Of a stretch of 64,000 nucleotides of DNA, positions 8,500 to 16,939 are shown one piece after another. The stretch is taken from assembly GCA_016125355.1 (NCBI GenBank), contig WGLX01000016.1, forward strand, positions 1 to 64,000, in the 5' to 3' direction. Both the position numbers and the translations under genes were made by a program. Numbering within the stretch: position 1 is the stretch's first letter; the number at the start of each line of letters is the position of its first letter. A model generated the notes under the pieces. The model worked only from the letters and a program-made list of their open reading frames with translations, was not told the origin of the DNA and ran no database searches. The stretch is from Actinomycetales bacterium (lineage in GTDB: Bacteria > Actinomycetota > Actinomycetes > S36-B12).

Positions 8500-9818
8500 G
8501 GGACGCCCGGGTCCTCCGCCGAAGGCCCTTCGTCGACATCGAACTCGGGGAGGACGGAGACAGCGAGCGTCGGCCACATCACGGACGTGGGGAAGCGACG
8601 GTTGCCGGTCCACGGGGCCCGGGGCGCATCCAGGCGGCGGCACAGCGCATAGGCCGCGAACTCATAGCGTGAGCGGGCCACCCGGAACTGGTCCCACGCA
8701 TGATCGAGGTCGACCCCGTCGTCGACGGGGAAGCCCGCCTCCTCGAGCATCTCGACCGCCTTGTCGAAGTCCTCCCGCGTCAGCAGCACCGGGTGCTTCT
8801 CCCCGTGGGCGAGTGTGGCGACCGCGTCCGCGTCCATGCCCTGGATCGCGTCGAGGTCCGACGCGATCTCCGTGGCGATGATGTGCCGGTTCCATCCGGG
8901 GAGCCCGCTCTCCAGCCGGCGGAGGTCAGGCGGGCTCACATCAAGGCGGCCGGCGAACGGCAGCATTCGGCGCCAGCTGTGCCGCTGGATGCTGGCGATC
9001 TCGAGCACCTGCATCGCCTGGCCGCCCTGCGCGAGGAGGGCATAGGCGCCGGACTTGCGCAACGAGGGCTTGAGGGAGACGAGGAGCGCGGCCGCGTCCA
9101 GCACGGCGAGCAGGGAGACCACGTAGTGGCGTCGTGCTCGTCCCGAGCGAACCCAGATGAGCACGGGGTAGGTCATGTGCGTCATCCGGATGTGCGCGCT
9201 GATGGCCGTCCAGCGGGTGAAGATCGGGGTGACACCCTCGAGGTTGTCGGCCAGGCTGAGGCGGCTCAGGAGTTCCGGCCCCCAGGCCGGTTCGCCGGCC
9301 AGCGACCCGAGCGCCGTGACGTCGGCCTCCCGCTCGATGTACACGGAGTAGATCGTGGGCAGGAAGCCGATCATGAGCGCGATGACGATCGGGCCGGTAG
9401 CCGCGGCAATGAAGTCGATGATGGTCTGGCTCTCCGCGTTGACCGAGGCGAAGCCGAGGGTGAGCAAGCTGGAGCCGGACTCCCGCAGTGCATTGCCGAA
9501 GTTCATGCCGCTGGCGCCATAGATCAGCAGGCCGTAGGCGAGGAGGAACAGCAGCATCCATGTGACGAGCTGCCCCAGGATGATCAGCGGCCCGGCCCAC
9601 GCGAGAACGCCGTCGCGTCGCACGTACGAACGCGAGAGCCGTGCGATCGCGAAGGCGATGCCCAGCACGACGCGGGTGACGGCGTCGGAGATGACCGAAC
9701 GCAGGGACCTCGGGACGACCACGGTGCGCAGAAGGCTCAGACTGGTGGCGAACAGGAGGAAGAGCCCGAAGATCGTGGCTCCCGTGCGGGAGGCGATGTC
9801 AGCGACCAACTGCGACAC
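8496..9818 (-). CDS. Ion-channel-like membrane protein of unknown function
   Basis: A 440-residue protein with at least four N-terminal membrane segments and a soluble C-terminal half of about 250 residues. Between two hydrophobic segments, SSLLTLGFASVN resembles the pore loop of two-TM ion channels (as in KcsA-type TxGxG filters, but not matching them), so a channel is only a suggestion. Start: GTG 9818 has a weak GACCAT hexamer 6 nt upstream. The alternative ATG 9863 would overlap the divergent DUF4446 start, so I prefer GTG. The stop overlaps the GDT1 gene start by 4 nt, implying a shared transcript. Confidence 0.6.
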   Translation of the reverse strand: MSQLVADIASRTGATIFGLFLLFATSLSLLRTVVVPRSLRSVISDAVTRVVLGIAFAIARLSRSYVRRDGVLAWAGPLIILGQLVTWMLLFLLAYGLLIYGASGMNFGNALRESGSSLLTLGFASVNAESQTIIDFIAAATGPIVIALMIGFLPTIYSVYIEREADVTALGSLAGEPAWGPELLSRLSLADNLEGVTPIFTRWTAISAHIRMTHMTYPVLIWVRSGRARRHYVVSLLAVLDAAALLVSLKPSLRKSGAYALLAQGGQAMQVLEIASIQRHSWRRMLPFAGRLDVSPPDLRRLESGLPGWNRHIIATEIASDLDAIQGMDADAVATLAHGEKHPVLLTREDFDKAVEMLEEAGFPVDDGVDLDHAWDQFRVARSRYEFAAYALCRRLDAPRAPWTGNRRFPTSVMWPTLAVSVLPEFDVDEGPSAEDPGVP

Positions 9819-9844
9819 CTGCCGATGGTCCCATATCGGCCGAC

Positions 9845-9856
9845 TACGCTGCGCGT
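9845..9856 (+). promoter_or_regulatory. Leaderless -10 element of the DUF4446 gene
   Basis: TACGCT (9845-9850) ends 6 nt before GTG 9857, and no Shine-Dalgarno is present. It lies in the divergent gap with the ion-channel-like gene. Confidence 0.5.
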
Positions 9857-10345
9857 GTGACATCGGATCCCCAATCGGCCCTCGTGGTGGCGCTCGTCGG
9901 CATCGTCGTGGGCGTGGTGGGTGTGGTCCTGGCGTCCGTGGCCTTCGTCCGGCTCCTGAGGCTGCAGAAGTCCTATGAGCTGCTGCAGACCGCGGAGGGA
10001 CGCGAGACCATCGTGGACGTCATGGCCCGCACGATGGGGGAGTTCAGCGACCTGCGTGACGAGGTGGCGAGGCTCGAGCGCGGGCTCGCCGCGACCCGCC
10101 GCGACCTCGCCATGGCCCTTCGGCACGTCTCCGTTGTGCGCTACGACGCTTTCGGCGACATGGGCGGCCGGTACTCGTTCTCGGCGGCCCTGCTCGATGA
10201 TTCGGGCGACGGACTCGTCATCACGTCCATCCACGCGCGCAGCGAGACGCGTACCTACCTCAAGGGCCTGTCGGCGGGTGACAGCGACATCATGCTCTCC
10301 CCCGAGGAGCAGCAGGCGGTGCGGATCGCGAGGGGGCAGGAGTGA
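9857..10345 (+). CDS. DUF4446 family membrane-anchored protein
   Basis: A 162-residue protein with one N-terminal membrane segment (about residues 8-32, Val/Gly-rich). A charged coiled-coil follows (about 38-90), then a compact beta-rich C-terminal domain containing VVRYDAFGDMGGRYSFS and the conserved RSETRTY. This architecture is typical of DUF4446, found widely in Gram-positives with unknown function. The gene has a leaderless-type start and overlaps pheA by 4 nt, so it heads an operon with pheA and rmlB. No catalytic residues stand out. Confidence 0.8.
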   Translation: MTSDPQSALVVALVGIVVGVVGVVLASVAFVRLLRLQKSYELLQTAEGRETIVDVMARTMGEFSDLRDEVARLERGLAATRRDLAMALRHVSVVRYDAFGDMGGRYSFSAALLDDSGDGLVITSIHARSETRTYLKGLSAGDSDIMLSPEEQQAVRIARGQE

Positions 10346-11277
10346 CGCCTCCGAACCGGATCGCGTTCCTGGGGCCGGAGGGGACGTTCTGCGAGGCGGC
10401 GCTGCTGACGATGCCGGCGTGGCAGGCGGCCGAGCACGTCGCCGCCCCCTCCGTGCAGGCCGCCATCGATGCCGTGCGCGCCGGTGAGGTCGACCAGGCG
10501 CTCATCCCCATCGAGAACTCGGTCGAGGGCTCGGTCTCGATCACCCTCGACGAGCTGGCCAACGGGAAGCGGCTTGTCATCATCGACGAGGTCGCCCTGC
10601 CGGTCCGATTCACGCTGATGGGCCGTCCGGGCGTGACTCTGGACGAGGTCTCCTCGGTCGCGTCGCACCCCCACGCCCTGGCGCAGGTGCGTTCGTGGGT
10701 CGATGCCCACCTGCCGGACGCTGTGGTCATCCCCTCCCTGTCGACCGCCGGCGCCGCGGCGGCGCTCCTGCAGTCTCCGCCGCCCTTCGATGCGGCCGTC
10801 GCTCCCCGGCTGGCCGCTGACCGCTACGGGCTCCCCGTCCTCGCGGACAACATCGGCGACACCGAGGAGGCGACGACGAGGTTCGTCATGGTGCGTCTGC
10901 CGGGGGAGATCCCGTCCCCCACGGGTGCGGACAAGACCACCCTGTCGCTCTACATGAAGCAGGACGAGCCCGGTGCCCTCCTCGCCATCCTCACCGAGTT
11001 CGCCGTCCGGGGCGTGAACCTGACGCGAATCGAGTCGCGTCCGACGCGGAAGGTGCTCGGCGACTACTTCTTCAGCGTCGACATCGAAGGCCATGTCGCC
11101 GATGCGCGGGTGGCCGAGGCGCTCATGGGGCTGCACCGGGTGTGCCTCGACGTGCGGTTCCTGGGCTCGTACCCGCGGCACGATGGCAAGCAGCCGGTGC
11201 TGCGAGAGGGCGTGACCGACTCCGACTTCGCCGAGGCCCGAGGCTGGCTGGACCGATTGAAGGGAAACCGCACGTGA
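10342..11277 (+). CDS. pheA: Prephenate dehydratase
   Basis: A 311-residue monofunctional enzyme converting prephenate to phenylpyruvate, the committed step to phenylalanine. The N-terminal catalytic domain opens with FLGPEGTFCE and contains the TRF triad region (EEATTRFVMV), needed for catalysis. The C-terminal ACT domain (KTTLSLYMKQ to about residue 280) holds the ESRP motif that binds phenylalanine for feedback inhibition. No chorismate mutase domain is fused. GTG 10342 overlaps the DUF4446 stop, and the stop overlaps rmlB (GTGA), so the three genes form one translationally coupled operon. Confidence 0.93.
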   Translation: MTPPNRIAFLGPEGTFCEAALLTMPAWQAAEHVAAPSVQAAIDAVRAGEVDQALIPIENSVEGSVSITLDELANGKRLVIIDEVALPVRFTLMGRPGVTLDEVSSVASHPHALAQVRSWVDAHLPDAVVIPSLSTAGAAAALLQSPPPFDAAVAPRLAADRYGLPVLADNIGDTEEATTRFVMVRLPGEIPSPTGADKTTLSLYMKQDEPGALLAILTEFAVRGVNLTRIESRPTRKVLGDYFFSVDIEGHVADARVAEALMGLHRVCLDVRFLGSYPRHDGKQPVLREGVTDSDFAEARGWLDRLKGNRT

Positions 11278-12254
11278 GGTACTTCGTCACCGGCGCCGCC
11301 GGGTTCATCGGATCGCACTTCGTGCGCGAACTGCTCGGCGGTGCGTACGGCGTCGAGCCCACCGGCGTCACCGTCTACGACAAGCTGACGTACGCCGGCA
11401 ACCTCGAGAACCTGGCCTCCGTCTCGTCCGACCCGCGCTTCTCGTTCGTCCAAGGGGACATCTGCGACGGTGACCTCCTCGATCGGGTCCTGCCGGGCCA
11501 CGACGTCGTGGTCAACTTCGCGGCGGAGACGCATGTCGACCGGTCGATCCACGGCCCGCAGGACTTCATCGTCACCAACGTCGTCGGCACGCAGACGCTG
11601 CTGGACGCCTGCCTCCGTCATGGCATCCCGCGCACGGTGCACATCGGCACCGACGAGGTCTACGGATCCATCGACGAGGGCTCCTGGGACGAGAACCAGC
11701 CGCTGCGGCCCAACTCGCCGTACTCCGCCGCCAAGGCGGCTGCCGAGATGCTCGTGCGCGCCTACTTCGTGACCTACGGCCTGAACGTCTCGAGCACGCG
11801 CTGCTCGAACAACTACGGCCCCTACCAGTTCCCGGAGAAGGTGATCCCGCTGTTCGTCACCAACCTGATCGACGGGGCGAAGGTGCCGCTCTACGGCGAC
11901 GGGCTGAACGTGCGCGACTGGCTGCACGTCGACGACCACTGCCGGGGCATCCACCTCGTCGTCGAGAAGGGCGCGCCGGGCGAGTCGTACAACATCGGCG
12001 GCGGCCTGGAGCTGAACAACCGCGAGCTCACCGAGCGGGTGCTCGCCGCCATGGGTGCCGACTGGTCGATGGTGCAGCCGGTGGAGGACCGCAAGGGCCA
12101 CGATCGCCGCTACTCGGTCGACGACAGCAGGCTGCGCGCGCTCGGCTATGCACCTCGGCACCGCTTCGAGGACGGCCTTGCCGAAACCGTGCAGTGGTAC
12201 AAGGACAACGAAACGTGGTGGCGTCCGCTCAAGGCGAAGGCGGCCATCGGCTGA
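11274..12254 (+). CDS. rmlB: dTDP-glucose 4,6-dehydratase
   Basis: A 326-residue short-chain dehydrogenase/reductase that converts dTDP-glucose to dTDP-4-keto-6-deoxyglucose, the second step of dTDP-L-rhamnose synthesis. It shows the Rossmann motif TGAAGFIGS, the catalytic YxxxK (YSAAK) and the family block RCSNNYGPYQFPEK. GTG 11274 overlaps the pheA stop by 4 nt, with AAGGGA about 8 nt upstream. It is separated from rmlD by a 94-nt gap containing a hairpin. rmlA and rmlC are not in the window, so the pathway must be completed elsewhere. Confidence 0.93.
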   Translation: MRYFVTGAAGFIGSHFVRELLGGAYGVEPTGVTVYDKLTYAGNLENLASVSSDPRFSFVQGDICDGDLLDRVLPGHDVVVNFAAETHVDRSIHGPQDFIVTNVVGTQTLLDACLRHGIPRTVHIGTDEVYGSIDEGSWDENQPLRPNSPYSAAKAAAEMLVRAYFVTYGLNVSSTRCSNNYGPYQFPEKVIPLFVTNLIDGAKVPLYGDGLNVRDWLHVDDHCRGIHLVVEKGAPGESYNIGGGLELNNRELTERVLAAMGADWSMVQPVEDRKGHDRRYSVDDSRLRALGYAPRHRFEDGLAETVQWYKDNETWWRPLKAKAAIG

Positions 12255-12273
12255 CCCCCGGCCACAAGCTCGG

Positions 12274-12331
12274 CGAGTGGCGGGATGTGAGGGTCACATC
12301 CCCATGGCCCTCCCGCACAACCCGCCACTCG
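12274..12331. repeat. Nested hairpin between rmlB and rmlD
   Basis: CGAGTGGCGGG (12274-12284) pairs perfectly with CCCGCCACTCG (12321-12331). Inside it sits a second palindrome, GATGTGAGGGTCACATC (12284-12300). It is about 20 nt after the rmlB stop and just before the rmlD promoter, so it could terminate or protect the upstream transcript. There is no U-tract. Confidence 0.6.
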
Positions 12332-12336
12332 GCTGA

Positions 12337-12348
12337 TTGGATGGGCCT
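12337..12348 (+). promoter_or_regulatory. Leaderless -10-like element of rmlD
   Basis: TTGGAT (12337-12342) ends 6 nt before GTG 12349. No Shine-Dalgarno is visible. Confidence 0.4.
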
Positions 12349-13209
12349 GTGCGCGTCCTCTTGATCGGCAATCGGGGCCAATTGGGCTCCGAGGTCCAGT
12401 CCGTCCTCGAACGCAACCACAGCCTGGCCGTGCTGGGCATCGACTACCCCGACATCGACCTCGGTGACGATGCATCCGTGGAGCTGGTGTTCGGCGGGTT
12501 CGACCCCGACTTCGTCATCAACTGCGCCGCCTACACGGCCGTCGATGCGGCGGAGACCGATGAGGAAGCGGCAATGACCGTCAACGGCATCGGCCCGCGG
12601 CTGATCGCGGAGGAGTGCCGCAAGGCCGGGGCCTGGCTCATCCACGTGTCGACGGACTACGTGTTCGACGGCACGGCGACGACCCCCTATCGCGAGGAGG
12701 CGCAGCCCGCGCCCGCCACCGCCTACGGACGCACCAAGCTGGTGGGCGATCGAGCCGTGCAGGAGCTGCTGGCGGACTCGCACTACCTCATCAGGACGGC
12801 ATGGCTGTACGGAATCCACGGCACCAACTTCGTCAAGACCATGCTCCAGCTGGAGCGGGATCGGGACACGGTCTCCGTCGTGACCGATCAGGTGGGCCAG
12901 CCGACCTACGCCCGTGACCTGGCGGAGCACCTCGTGATGCTGATGGACCGCCATCCCCAGCCCGGCACGTACCACGGGACGAACTCCGGTGAGGTGTCCT
13001 GGTACGACTTCGCCCGTGAGATCTTCCGGCTGGCCGGCGCGGACCCCGATCGGGTCCTGCCCACCACGTCGGCCGACTTCGTCCGTCCGGCACCTCGGCC
13101 CGCGTACTCCGTGCTGGGCCATGATCGCTGGCTGCAGCAGGGCCTGCCGGAGATGCGACCGTGGCAGGAGGCCCTCGCCGCGGCCTTCGCCGACGGCATC
13201 AACGCCTGA
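12349..13209 (+). CDS. rmlD: dTDP-4-dehydrorhamnose reductase
   Basis: A 286-residue NAD(P)H-dependent reductase for the last step of dTDP-L-rhamnose synthesis. The N-terminal Rossmann motif is LIGNRGQLGSEV. The catalytic YxxxK is YGRTK, and the typical STDYVFDGT block lies before it. The C-terminal region has the usual substrate-binding pattern. It follows rmlB in the same direction but seems to have its own leaderless-type promoter, so the pair is not strictly one transcript. Rhamnose probably feeds a cell-wall or surface polysaccharide, in line with the TagA-type and GT-C genes nearby. Confidence 0.92.
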   Translation: MRVLLIGNRGQLGSEVQSVLERNHSLAVLGIDYPDIDLGDDASVELVFGGFDPDFVINCAAYTAVDAAETDEEAAMTVNGIGPRLIAEECRKAGAWLIHVSTDYVFDGTATTPYREEAQPAPATAYGRTKLVGDRAVQELLADSHYLIRTAWLYGIHGTNFVKTMLQLERDRDTVSVVTDQVGQPTYARDLAEHLVMLMDRHPQPGTYHGTNSGEVSWYDFAREIFRLAGADPDRVLPTTSADFVRPAPRPAYSVLGHDRWLQQGLPEMRPWQEALAAAFADGINA

Positions 13210-13227
13210 CGGGCGCGGACCGGGTGC

Positions 13228-14052
13228 TCAGCCGCCGATGGCGTTGAGGGCCGCCGCCACGCCCAGTCCGGGTGTCGGGGTCGTGACGACGTCGGCGTAG
13301 GGGCGCATGGACGGACTCGCGTGCCCCATGAGCACGCCGACACCGGCCCACCGCAGCATCTCGCGGTCGTTCATGGAGTCCCCGATGGCCATCGTGCGTG
13401 CCGGGTCGATGTCGAGCCGCTCGCACAGTCGCGCGAGCATCGTGGCCTTGCTCACGCCCTTGGGGCCGATGTCCATCCACGCCACGTCACCCGTGCCGAA
13501 CACGACGGAGTGCAGCCCGAGCTGCTCGGCGAGGAAGCCGAGTCCCTCGTCCAGGTGGTCGTCGCTCCGGATGACGAGTCGGATCGCGGGCTCCTCCATG
13601 AGCATCTTGAAGGGGACCTCGCGCACCTCCTCGGTGAGAGCGGCGTGCGTGAACGCCCGGTTGGTGCGGAACAGGCCGGTGACGCTCTCGACGCCGAAGG
13701 ACGCGTTCGGCACGATCTCGCGCACTCTGGTGAGCAGATCGCTGGGGTCGAAGGCGATGGACTCGACGATCTCCTCCGGCTGCAGGCGCACAAGCAGGGC
13801 ACCGTTGCTGCACACGGCCCAGTCGGTCATCCCGGCCGCGCGGCAGACCGGCGTGGTGGTGGAGCGGGACCGGCCGGTGGACGCAACCACCATGATCCCC
13901 ATGTCCCGGACGCGCGCGATCGCGTCGACGACCGACTCGTGCACGGGTCCATCGTGCTCGATCAGCGTGTCGTCGATATCGAGCGCGATGAGCTGGGGAC
14001 GGAACCCGTGCAGGTCGGTGAGGTCGGAGAGTCGCAGTTCAGTCATAGTCAT
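13228..14052 (-). CDS. HAD-IIB (Cof-type) hydrolase
   Basis: A 274-residue phosphatase of the Cof subfamily. Motif I is ALDIDDTLIEHDG, motif II is VASTGRS, the conserved Lys is in GPKGVSKATM, and motif IV is AIGDSMNDREML. Between them lies a type IIB cap (about residues 95-195) that sets substrate choice, often sugar phosphates or flavin nucleotides in this subfamily. It lies 12 nt after serS on the same strand, and a serS-HAD pair is common in actinomycetes. The start is ATG 14052; a second in-frame ATG is two codons later. Confidence 0.87.
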   Translation of the reverse strand: MTMTELRLSDLTDLHGFRPQLIALDIDDTLIEHDGPVHESVVDAIARVRDMGIMVVASTGRSRSTTTPVCRAAGMTDWAVCSNGALLVRLQPEEIVESIAFDPSDLLTRVREIVPNASFGVESVTGLFRTNRAFTHAALTEEVREVPFKMLMEEPAIRLVIRSDDHLDEGLGFLAEQLGLHSVVFGTGDVAWMDIGPKGVSKATMLARLCERLDIDPARTMAIGDSMNDREMLRWAGVGVLMGHASPSMRPYADVVTTPTPGLGVAAALNAIGG

Positions 14053-14064
14053 GGTGCCTGCACG

Positions 14065-15384
14065 CTACGGCGCGGGCGTGAACACCTCGCGACCACCGAG
14101 GAACGGGCGAAGGGCCTGCGGGATAACAACGCTGCCGTCGGCCTGCTGGTGGTTCTCCAGCAGCGCCACGATGATGCGCGGCATCGCGCAGAGGGTGCCG
14201 TTGAGCGTCGCCAGCGGCCGGGTGCCGGACTCGTCCCGCATGCGGATCCGCAGGCGCCGCGCCTGGAACTCCGTGGTGTTCGAGGTGGACGTGATCTCGC
14301 GGTAGGTGCCCTGCGTGGGGATCCACGCCTCCATGTCGAACTTGCGGGCCGCACTCGAGCCGAGATCCCCCGTGGCGACGTCGATGACCCGGTAGGGGAT
14401 CTCGAGGGCGTCCACGAACTCCCGCTCCCACGACAGCAGGCGCGCGTGCTCGGCCTCGGCGTCCTCCGGGCGGCAGAAGACGAACATCTCGACCTTGTCG
14501 AACTGGTGGACGCGGATGATGCCGCGGGTGTCCTTGCCGTAGGACCCGGCTTCACGCCGGTAGCAGGACGACCAGCCGGCATACCGCAGCGGGAGCCGAT
14601 CGGCCTCGATGATCTCGTCCGCGTGGTACCCAGCCAAGGGCACCTCCGAGGTGCCGACGAGGTACATGTCGTCCTGCTCGATGCGGTAGACGTTCTCGGC
14701 TGCCTGGCCCAGGAACCCCGTGCCCTCCATGGCGCTGGGCAGTACAAGGCTCGGTGTGATCATCGGGATCAGTCCGTGCGCGGTGGCCTGCGACATGGCG
14801 AGGTTCAACAGGGCGATCTCAAGGAGCGCTCCCGGGCCGGTGAGGTAGAAGAACCGCGAGCCGGAGACCTTGGCGCCGCGCTCCACGTCGATGGCGCCGA
14901 GCAGCTCCCCGAGTTCGAGGTGATCGCGCGGAGCGAAGCCCTCGGCGTCGAAATCCCTCGGGGTGCCGACATTCTCGACGACGGCGAAGTCTTCCTCGCC
15001 ACCTACCGGCGAGTCCATGTTGACGATGTTCGAGACCTGCAGCCACAAGGCATCCAGCCGCTCGCTCGCCTCCGAGGCAGCGCGCTCAGCCTCCTTCACC
15101 TGGTCGGAGAGGGACTGCGCCTGCGTCATGAGCGCATCGACCTCAGCCTGTGCGGCTGCCCGTGCCGCGTCGTCGGTCACCTTCTTCAGCGCCCCCTGCA
15201 GCGGCCCGATCTGCTTGCCCAGGACCTTCTGCTGGTTCCGCAGCTCGTCGAAGGCAGCCTGTGCCGAGCGCTTCGCGACATCGGCCGCGACGAGCTCGTC
15301 GATGAGCTCGACGCTCTCCCCACGGCGCCGCTGTGACTCGCGCAGCAGGTCCGGGTTCGTACGAAGGATGGCGGGATCGATCAC
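14065..15384 (-). CDS. serS: Seryl-tRNA synthetase
   Basis: A 439-residue class II aminoacyl-tRNA synthetase. Residues about 1-110 form the long antiparallel coiled-coil arm that grips the serine tRNA variable arm. The catalytic core follows, with motif 2 in [19 protein letters not shown] and motif 3 near [11 protein letters not shown]. It charges serine tRNAs such as the two encoded in this window (UGA at 34 kb, GCU at 48 kb). The start is GTG 15384; TAGGCT ends 6 nt upstream, so the mRNA is probably leaderless. Confidence 0.95.
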   Translation of the reverse strand: MIDPAILRTNPDLLRESQRRRGESVELIDELVAADVAKRSAQAAFDELRNQQKVLGKQIGPLQGALKKVTDDAARAAAQAEVDALMTQAQSLSDQVKEAERAASEASERLDALWLQVSNIVNMDSPVGGEEDFAVVENVGTPRDFDAEGFAPRDHLELGELLGAIDVERGAKVSGSRFFYLTGPGALLEIALLNLAMSQATAHGLIPMITPSLVLPSAMEGTGFLGQAAENVYRIEQDDMYLVGTSEVPLAGYHADEIIEADRLPLRYAGWSSCYRREAGSYGKDTRGIIRVHQFDKVEMFVFCRPEDAEAEHARLLSWEREFVDALEIPYRVIDVATGDLGSSAARKFDMEAWIPTQGTYREITSTSNTTEFQARRLRIRMRDESGTRPLATLNGTLCAMPRIIVALLENHQQADGSVVIPQALRPFLGGREVFTPAP

Positions 15385-15396
15385 AGGGGAAGCCTA
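15385..15396 (-). promoter_or_regulatory. Leaderless -10 element of serS
   Basis: On the minus strand TAGGCT (15396-15391) ends exactly 6 nt before the serS GTG. There is no ribosome site. Confidence 0.55.
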
Positions 15397-15446
15397 GGCG
15401 CAGCCGGTCGGGTGCTCGCAGTCACCTCCGTGTGGCAAAATTCGCT

Positions 15447-15458
15447 CACTTTGCCTGC
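15447..15458 (+). promoter_or_regulatory. Leaderless -10-like element of the SET gene
   Basis: CACTTT (15447-15452) ends 6 nt before ATG 15459, and no Shine-Dalgarno is present. Confidence 0.4.
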
Positions 15459-15989
15459 ATGAGGGCATTCGGAAAGGGACCTTGGTTGGACTACAACTGG
15501 CTGACGCCGAAGGCGCAGGCTCGACCTGTCGGCGAGAAGGGCTGGGGCTCGTTCGCGATCGAGCCCATCTCGGCGGGGGAGACCGTCGCCGCTTTCGGGG
15601 GCTGGGTGGTCAGCCGGGCGACGCTGGACACGATGTCGCATGACCGCCAGTCGCGGTCGATCCAGGTCGACGACGATCTCTACCTCGTGTCCGACGAGAC
15701 ACCGGAGCCGGGCGACATGCTCAACCACTCGTGCGAGCCGAACGCGGGCCTGAAGGGATCGGCCCTCCTCGTCGCCATGCGTTCGATCGCCGTGGGCGAG
15801 GAGATCACCTTCGACTACGCGATGTGCGACGCCAGCGACTACGACGAGTTCACCTGCCTGTGCGGAATGCCGACCTGCCGTCAGGTGGTGACGGGAGCGG
15901 ACTGGCGTGATCCCGTCCTGCAGGCGAAGTACGACGGCTGGTTCTCCCCTTACCTGGTGAAGCGGATCGCGGCACTGCCTACGCTGTAG
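15459..15989 (+). CDS. SET domain protein
   Basis: A 176-residue protein consisting almost entirely of a SET domain, the fold of lysine methyltransferases. The SAM and pseudoknot motifs are visible: GWGSFA at the N-terminus, NHSCEPNAG in the middle and GEEITFDYAM after it. A post-SET-like cysteine cluster follows (CLCGMPTCR). Stand-alone bacterial SET proteins are thought to methylate proteins, but the target here is unknown. ATG 15459 is chosen because CACTTT ends 6 nt upstream. A tandem GNAT gene starts 5 nt after the stop, so the two may be co-expressed. Confidence 0.82.
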   Translation: MRAFGKGPWLDYNWLTPKAQARPVGEKGWGSFAIEPISAGETVAAFGGWVVSRATLDTMSHDRQSRSIQVDDDLYLVSDETPEPGDMLNHSCEPNAGLKGSALLVAMRSIAVGEEITFDYAMCDASDYDEFTCLCGMPTCRQVVTGADWRDPVLQAKYDGWFSPYLVKRIAALPTL

Positions 15990-15994
15990 TCGAG

Positions 15995-16939
15995 ATGGCT
16001 GTCGATCTGGTTCCGCTGCGCGCCGGCTCCGCTGACCTCGTCGACGCGGCGGTGGCCGTGACGCGTGACTCGGACGCGGAGTCCGATGTCACGAGCGCGG
16101 CCGCCCTCCGGGCGCAGCTGGGCAGCCCCGACACCGTCATGGGCAGCAGCCGGCTGGCGATGGTCGACGGCCACCCGGAGGGCCTGCTCATCGTCGAGCG
16201 GACCGCCGGGTCCAACACGGTCTTCCTCGATGTGCGCGTCCGCGGGGAGCGGGCCATCGACGTGGCGGCCGCCCTGCTCCGGTCCGGCCTCGAGAGAGCC
16301 GATGGTCTGGGCGGCGTCAGCCTGGTGCAGGCGTCGGCCGACGAGAACGACTCGGCCATGGCCGCGGCGCTCGCGGATGCCGGCTTCCTCGAGGTGCGGC
16401 GCATCTGGCGCATGTGGCGTCCGCTGGGCGATGGGGACGCCACTGAGCCAGCGCCGCCGACGGGTGTGGCACGCCGCGTCGTGTCGGGACCAGAGGACCT
16501 GCGGATCCTCCATGCCCTGCGTGAGGCCTCCTTCGAGGGCACCTACGGCTTCGAGTCGCGTGCCTTCGAGAACTACGTGGAGGTGCTCGACTCCCCGGAT
16601 CACGCCGACCCCGAAGGCTGGTGGATCGCCACCCTCGATGATCGGCCGGTCGGACTGTGCGTCCTGGACGACTCGCATGCCGATCGCGGGGACGCCTACA
16701 TCCGAACGGTGGGCGTGATCCCCGAGGCACGGGGCCGCGGCATCGGCCGCTGGCTGCTCGGCTGTGCCGCGGCATATGCCGTGCGAGGGGGACGCCATCG
16801 GATCGGGCTGACGGTCGACGGCCGCAACGACACCGGCGCAACCGACCTCTACCTGTCGGAGGGCTACGAGGCCCTCGAGATCGTGGACCTCTGGGAGCGG
16901 CCGTTGGGGAACGCCGCGGTGAGTGCGACCAGCAGGTAG
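15995..16939 (+). CDS. Tandem GNAT N-acetyltransferase
   Basis: A 314-residue protein with two GNAT folds. The N-terminal copy (about 1-140) is degenerate. The C-terminal copy (about 155-310) keeps the acetyl-CoA motif A, VIPEARGRGIGRWLL, and a late Asn/Tyr-rich strand (NDTGATDLYLSEGYE). Mycothiol synthase (MshD) has a similar two-domain layout, but I see nothing specific enough to call it that. It starts 5 nt after the SET gene. Its last 76 nt overlap the convergent GH88 gene. Confidence 0.78.
   Translation: MAVDLVPLRAGSADLVDAAVAVTRDSDAESDVTSAAALRAQLGSPDTVMGSSRLAMVDGHPEGLLIVERTAGSNTVFLDVRVRGERAIDVAAALLRSGLERADGLGGVSLVQASADENDSAMAAALADAGFLEVRRIWRMWRPLGDGDATEPAPPTGVARRVVSGPEDLRILHALREASFEGTYGFESRAFENYVEVLDSPDHADPEGWWIATLDDRPVGLCVLDDSHADRGDAYIRTVGVIPEARGRGIGRWLLGCAAAYAVRGGRHRIGLTVDGRNDTGATDLYLSEGYEALEIVDLWERPLGNAAVSATSR

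Noticed and set aside
8500-8643. A 48-residue N-terminal extension of the GDT1 transporter from 8643
   Set aside because: The extension is Arg/Pro-rich and lies inside the upstream membrane-protein gene; the GTG at 8499 overlaps that gene's stop in the usual coupled way and starts right before the first membrane helix.
12285-12299. ATGTGAGGGTCACAT as a CRP/FNR-type site
   Set aside because: CRP half-sites TGTGA/TCACA need a 6-bp spacer; here it is 3 bp, and the palindrome is nested in a larger hairpin downstream of rmlB, so RNA structure explains it better.
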